Shown here: positions 21,890 to 23,434 of the stretch, piece after piece
Layout of the letters: each line of letters starts with the position of its first letter
How positions within the stretch are numbered: position 1 is the first letter of the stretch
Source: a virus
DNA: 23,434 bases
Strand: one strand, 5' to 3'
Virus record (IMG/VR): IMGVR_UViG_3300018411_000073
Coordinates: 1-23,434 of that record
The notes under the pieces: model-generated
Database searches by the model: none
Told to the model about the DNA's origin: nothing
The model's input: the letters and a program-made list of their open reading frames with translations, nothing else
Program-made: the position numbers and the translations under genes

Positions 21890-22028
21890 TTCGGTTCCTT
21901 TGAATGCCGCAGCCCGCGTCGCTCAGCGAACCACTTGCGTGGCCAGAGAGCTGTCGACCTTTGCTACGTCTGCGGACTGCTGGCTTTACTCAAACCGCCA
22001 ATAGACCAGCGCTGGCGGCCGCACGTAT

Positions 22029-22059
22029 AAAAAAGCCCGCGGGTCTTTCGACCTCGGGC
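22029..22059 (-). terminator. Second terminator-like hairpin in the candidate late leader
   Basis: Minus-strand outer stem GCCCG/CGGGC (22059-22055 with 22039-22035) with an inner GGTC-GAAA-GACC (22053-22050 with 22045-22042), followed by six U (22034-22029). It lies about 115 bases after the candidate promoter's expected start point and 140 bases before the HNH gene. Confidence 0.78.
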
Positions 22060-22105
22060 GAAGTCCAATCAGGGAGGATCGGAGGAGACATCGGGACTGC
22101 TGAAA

Positions 22106-22135
22106 GCAAAAAAGCCAGCTGATTAGGCTGGCTTT
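22106..22135 (-). terminator. First terminator-like hairpin in the candidate late leader
   Basis: Minus-strand stem AAAGCCAGC/GCTGGCTTT (22135-22127 with 22119-22111, 7-base loop) ending in a T-run that continues to 22108. It starts about 40 bases downstream of the predicted start of transcription. The gap 21890-22217 holds this hairpin, the second one, the promoter candidate and no plausible gene; it is also where a cos site could lie, but none can be recognised. Confidence 0.82.
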
Positions 22136-22182
22136 CGAATTCTTTACTTTTCTCTGGGCGAGCGAAGTCACCCCGTAACTGA

Positions 22183-22211
22183 ATGTTAGCAAAGCGACTT
22201 AGGGTTTACAA
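22183..22211 (-). promoter_or_regulatory. Candidate sigma70-type late promoter
   Basis: On the minus strand TTGTAA (22211-22206) and TAACAT (22188-22183) are separated by exactly 17 bases. Each box matches 4 of 6 consensus positions. It lies just after the stop of the 22218-22658 gene and right before two intrinsic terminators, as lambda pR-prime does after Q. The boxes are seen; promoter activity is inference. Confidence 0.5.
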
Positions 22212-22217
22212 GCACTT

Positions 22218-22658
22218 TCATAGAAATTGCGTTGCGGTCGCGATGTGAACCCGCAACTTCCTTTCCAGCTCGGCCTGAGCAGCAGCCAAGCAGGAAAGGA
22301 AATCCACGGACGGGAAGTTCCACACCGTCGTGACACCGCACTTGCGGTAGAGCGCCCAGCGGTGCGCCGGCTTCAGGTCCTCGATCATGGCGCCGGTGGC
22401 CTGCCCGATCTTCATGTCTGCCCGGCGCTGCTCCTCGTATGGGTCAGACTCATAGCCGGCTCGGTCCTGCTCCTTGTCGTCGTCATCACGGTAGGAGTCG
22501 AACTTCATTCGCGAAGCCCCAAGGTCTTTGTCATCGCTGGCCATCCACATCTTCCAGCACTCCAGGCAAATAGCCAATCCGTCCTGCTTCACGATCTGGC
22601 TCGGCGCCGCGTCTTCCTTGCGTACCCGGTACCGCGCTACTGTTTTTTCTGCATTCAC
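22218..22658 (-). CDS. Hypothetical protein, positional candidate for a Q-like late regulator
   Basis: A 146-residue protein. It has a single CxxC (C31, C34), an extended acidic stretch (YRDDDDKEQDRAGYESDPYEEQ, split here as residues 57-67 and 68-77), and a helical C-terminal half with IEDLKPAHRWALYRK, CGVTTVWNFPSVDF and LAAAQAELERKLRVHI. The PxHRWAL...VWxFP part recalls short DNA-binding regulators of phages, but I cannot name a family. It lies just before a candidate promoter and two terminators that lead into the late genes, as lambda Q does, so antitermination is a reasonable guess from position. Start is GTG at 22658 with GGGAG upstream. Confidence 0.6.
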   Translation of the reverse strand: MNAEKTVARYRVRKEDAAPSQIVKQDGLAICLECWKMWMASDDKDLGASRMKFDSYRDDDDKEQDRAGYESDPYEEQRRADMKIGQATGAMIEDLKPAHRWALYRKCGVTTVWNFPSVDFLSCLAAAQAELERKLRVHIATATQFL

Positions 22659-22692
22659 TCGCCTTCTCCCTTTTTGCCTTACTCGTTGCTAC

Positions 22693-23163
22693 CTAGGCTG
22701 CTACCTTTTCCAGCGCTTCCTTAATCTGAAAGTCTTTGATCAGCTGCTTTGCATAGTCAGCCGTCATCTGCATGGTTTCAACCCGCATCCGCGCCATGCA
22801 CGCGCGCGCCGCGGTGGTGTCGCTTTGGAAGATCGGCATGCCGTACTTCAGCTTGTTCGACAGGACCCGGAGCGGCTCCAGCGCCAGCGTGCGGCCATAC
22901 CGGCGCTCGTGGATTTCATAAGCCTCGATGACGCCGTTCAGGGCAGACACGGTGCAATACCAAGCGCCATCGCTACTATCCTTGAAGATCGGCACGCCGT
23001 CTGTTGCGGCGGTGTCGATTGTGCCGTCCTGCTCCAGCTGGTTCAGGATCTGCTCAAGCGGACTGAATACCGCCTGAATCTTCCAGGGCTGCGACTTCAG
23101 CAAGACGCCGCCGGCATTCCAGCTCCTGCGGTGCTGCTTCTTGGGTCGTTTGGTGCCTGCCAT
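22693..23163 (-). CDS. Hypothetical phage protein
   Basis: A 156-residue protein with a strongly basic N terminus (KRPKKQHRR, about residues 5-13), an extended Trp/Pro part, a middle containing VPIFKDSSDGAWYCTVSALNGVIEAYEIH and a helical C-terminal region (TAARACMARMRVETMQMTADYAKQLIKD). No catalytic or metal motif stands out. Its ATG follows the TAA of the DUF1064 gene without any base between, and the next gene starts 34 bases after its stop, so it belongs to the same early/middle operon. A regulatory or DNA-binding role is possible because of the basic end, but the family is not recognised. Confidence 0.65.
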   Translation of the reverse strand: MAGTKRPKKQHRRSWNAGGVLLKSQPWKIQAVFSPLEQILNQLEQDGTIDTAATDGVPIFKDSSDGAWYCTVSALNGVIEAYEIHERRYGRTLALEPLRVLSNKLKYGMPIFQSDTTAARACMARMRVETMQMTADYAKQLIKDFQIKEALEKVAA

Positions 23164-23434
23164 TTAGAACTCCTCTATCTTCCAGCCGCCACCTTCTTTT
23201 TTCGGTATTGGCATTACTGCTATGAACTGCAGCGGGTACATGTCCGCCGCGATCTTGATCTTTGCCCGGGCGTCGTCTTCCCAGAATCCCTTGACTTCAT
23301 GTGCCTGGAGCTGACCGTCCGCCAGCATCACCGCGAAGTCCGGTGTATAGAACGTGTTGTCTGCCAGCCGGAACTTCAGGCCTTCGAACTTGAACCAGGA
23401 CACCTCGCCGGCCGCCTTGCGCTGCTCGAGCAGC
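23164..23434 (-). CDS. DUF1064 family nuclease-like protein, 5-prime part cut by the window edge
   Basis: The visible part ends at TAA 23164-23166. The frame stays open to the right edge: before the GTG at 23403 it reads LLEQRKAAGE, which fits the normal DUF1064 interior (an LLxxxxAGEI-type helix before a strand), so the GTG is an internal Val and the real start lies beyond 23434. The visible core YTPDFAVMLADGQLQAHEVKG has the D..V..........EVKG order of PD-(D/E)XK-type nuclease folds. The end has ADMYPLQFIAVMPI. DUF1064 proteins are phage-borne and thought to be Holliday-junction or similar nucleases; exact activity is not shown here. Confidence 0.88.
   Translation of the reverse strand, partial: LLEQRKAAGEVSWFKFEGLKFRLADNTFYTPDFAVMLADGQLQAHEVKGFWEDDARAKIKIAADMYPLQFIAVMPIPKKEGGGWKIEEF

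Noticed and set aside
21904-22122. Plus-strand ORF in the late leader
   Set aside because: It runs through two terminator-like hairpins and has no family pattern or good ribosome-binding site.
21890-22217. A cos site in the gap before the HNH gene
   Set aside because: The place is reasonable for a cos-type HK97-like terminase, but I see no sequence that I can tie to a known cos, and the genome ends cannot be read from this window.
23164-23403. GTG at 23403 as the start of the DUF1064 gene
   Set aside because: The frame stays open to the window edge, and the residues before the GTG fit the family, so the gene is cut off, not complete.
1-23434. CRISPR arrays, tRNA genes, insertion sequences
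   Set aside because: No regularly spaced repeats, no cloverleaf that I could follow and no transposase or long terminal inverted repeats were seen.

Overview
This window reads as part of a temperate-type siphophage or prophage. The morphogenesis genes are HK97/lambda-like, and the most likely host is a betaproteobacterium, probably of the Burkholderiales. The host guess rests on protein resemblance as I remember it (phiE125-type connector, tail chaperone and HNH-terminase order) and on moderately high GC. No integrase, repressor, tRNA or chromosomal gene is visible, so integration and the exact host cannot be settled here.

Layout. (1) Positions 1-2054, plus strand: an AT-rich leader full of inverted repeats, then small tightly overlapping genes. 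The first encodes an HD-domain protein of the SpoT/MESH1 alarmone-hydrolase type. It is followed by a two-helix membrane protein, a short protein, a coiled-coil protein and, after a hairpin and a repeat-bearing gap, two unknown small proteins. (2) Positions 2055-2156: a convergent gap with a perfect 12-bp inverted repeat. (3) Positions 2157-23434, minus strand, read right to left: a partial DUF1064 protein, two unknown proteins, a candidate late promoter and two terminators, then HNH endonuclease, small and large terminase, portal, ClpP-type prohead protease, HK97 major capsid protein, a small unknown protein, four head-tail connection and tail-completion proteins, tail tube, the G/G-T tail chaperone pair, a 1740-residue tape measure, two tail-tip or fibre proteins, a fibre-chaperone-like protein, and a lysis cassette (holin-like, TM/coiled-coil, GH24 endolysin, DUF6527, a small lipoprotein, DUF1353).

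How it works together. Terminase and HNH package DNA through the portal into a head made by the capsid protein and matured by the ClpP-type protease. Connector proteins join the head to a long tail whose chaperone is made in two forms by -1 frameshifting at GGGAAAC just before the G stop codon. Seven terminator-like hairpins with U-tracts lie inside the minus-strand transcription unit. Two sit just downstream of the candidate late promoter and five lie between structural genes. This pattern predicts processive antitermination; the gene at 22218-22658 occupies the place of a Q-type regulator, but its sequence does not prove that role.

I found no complete new defence system. The most noteworthy signals are the hairpin-punctuated late operon, the frameshift site, a hairpin that would mask the tail-chaperone ribosome-binding site, a very short tail-tip module with two carbohydrate-binding-like segments, a possible separated spanin pair that includes a 48-residue lipoprotein, and the alarmone-hydrolase-like gene.
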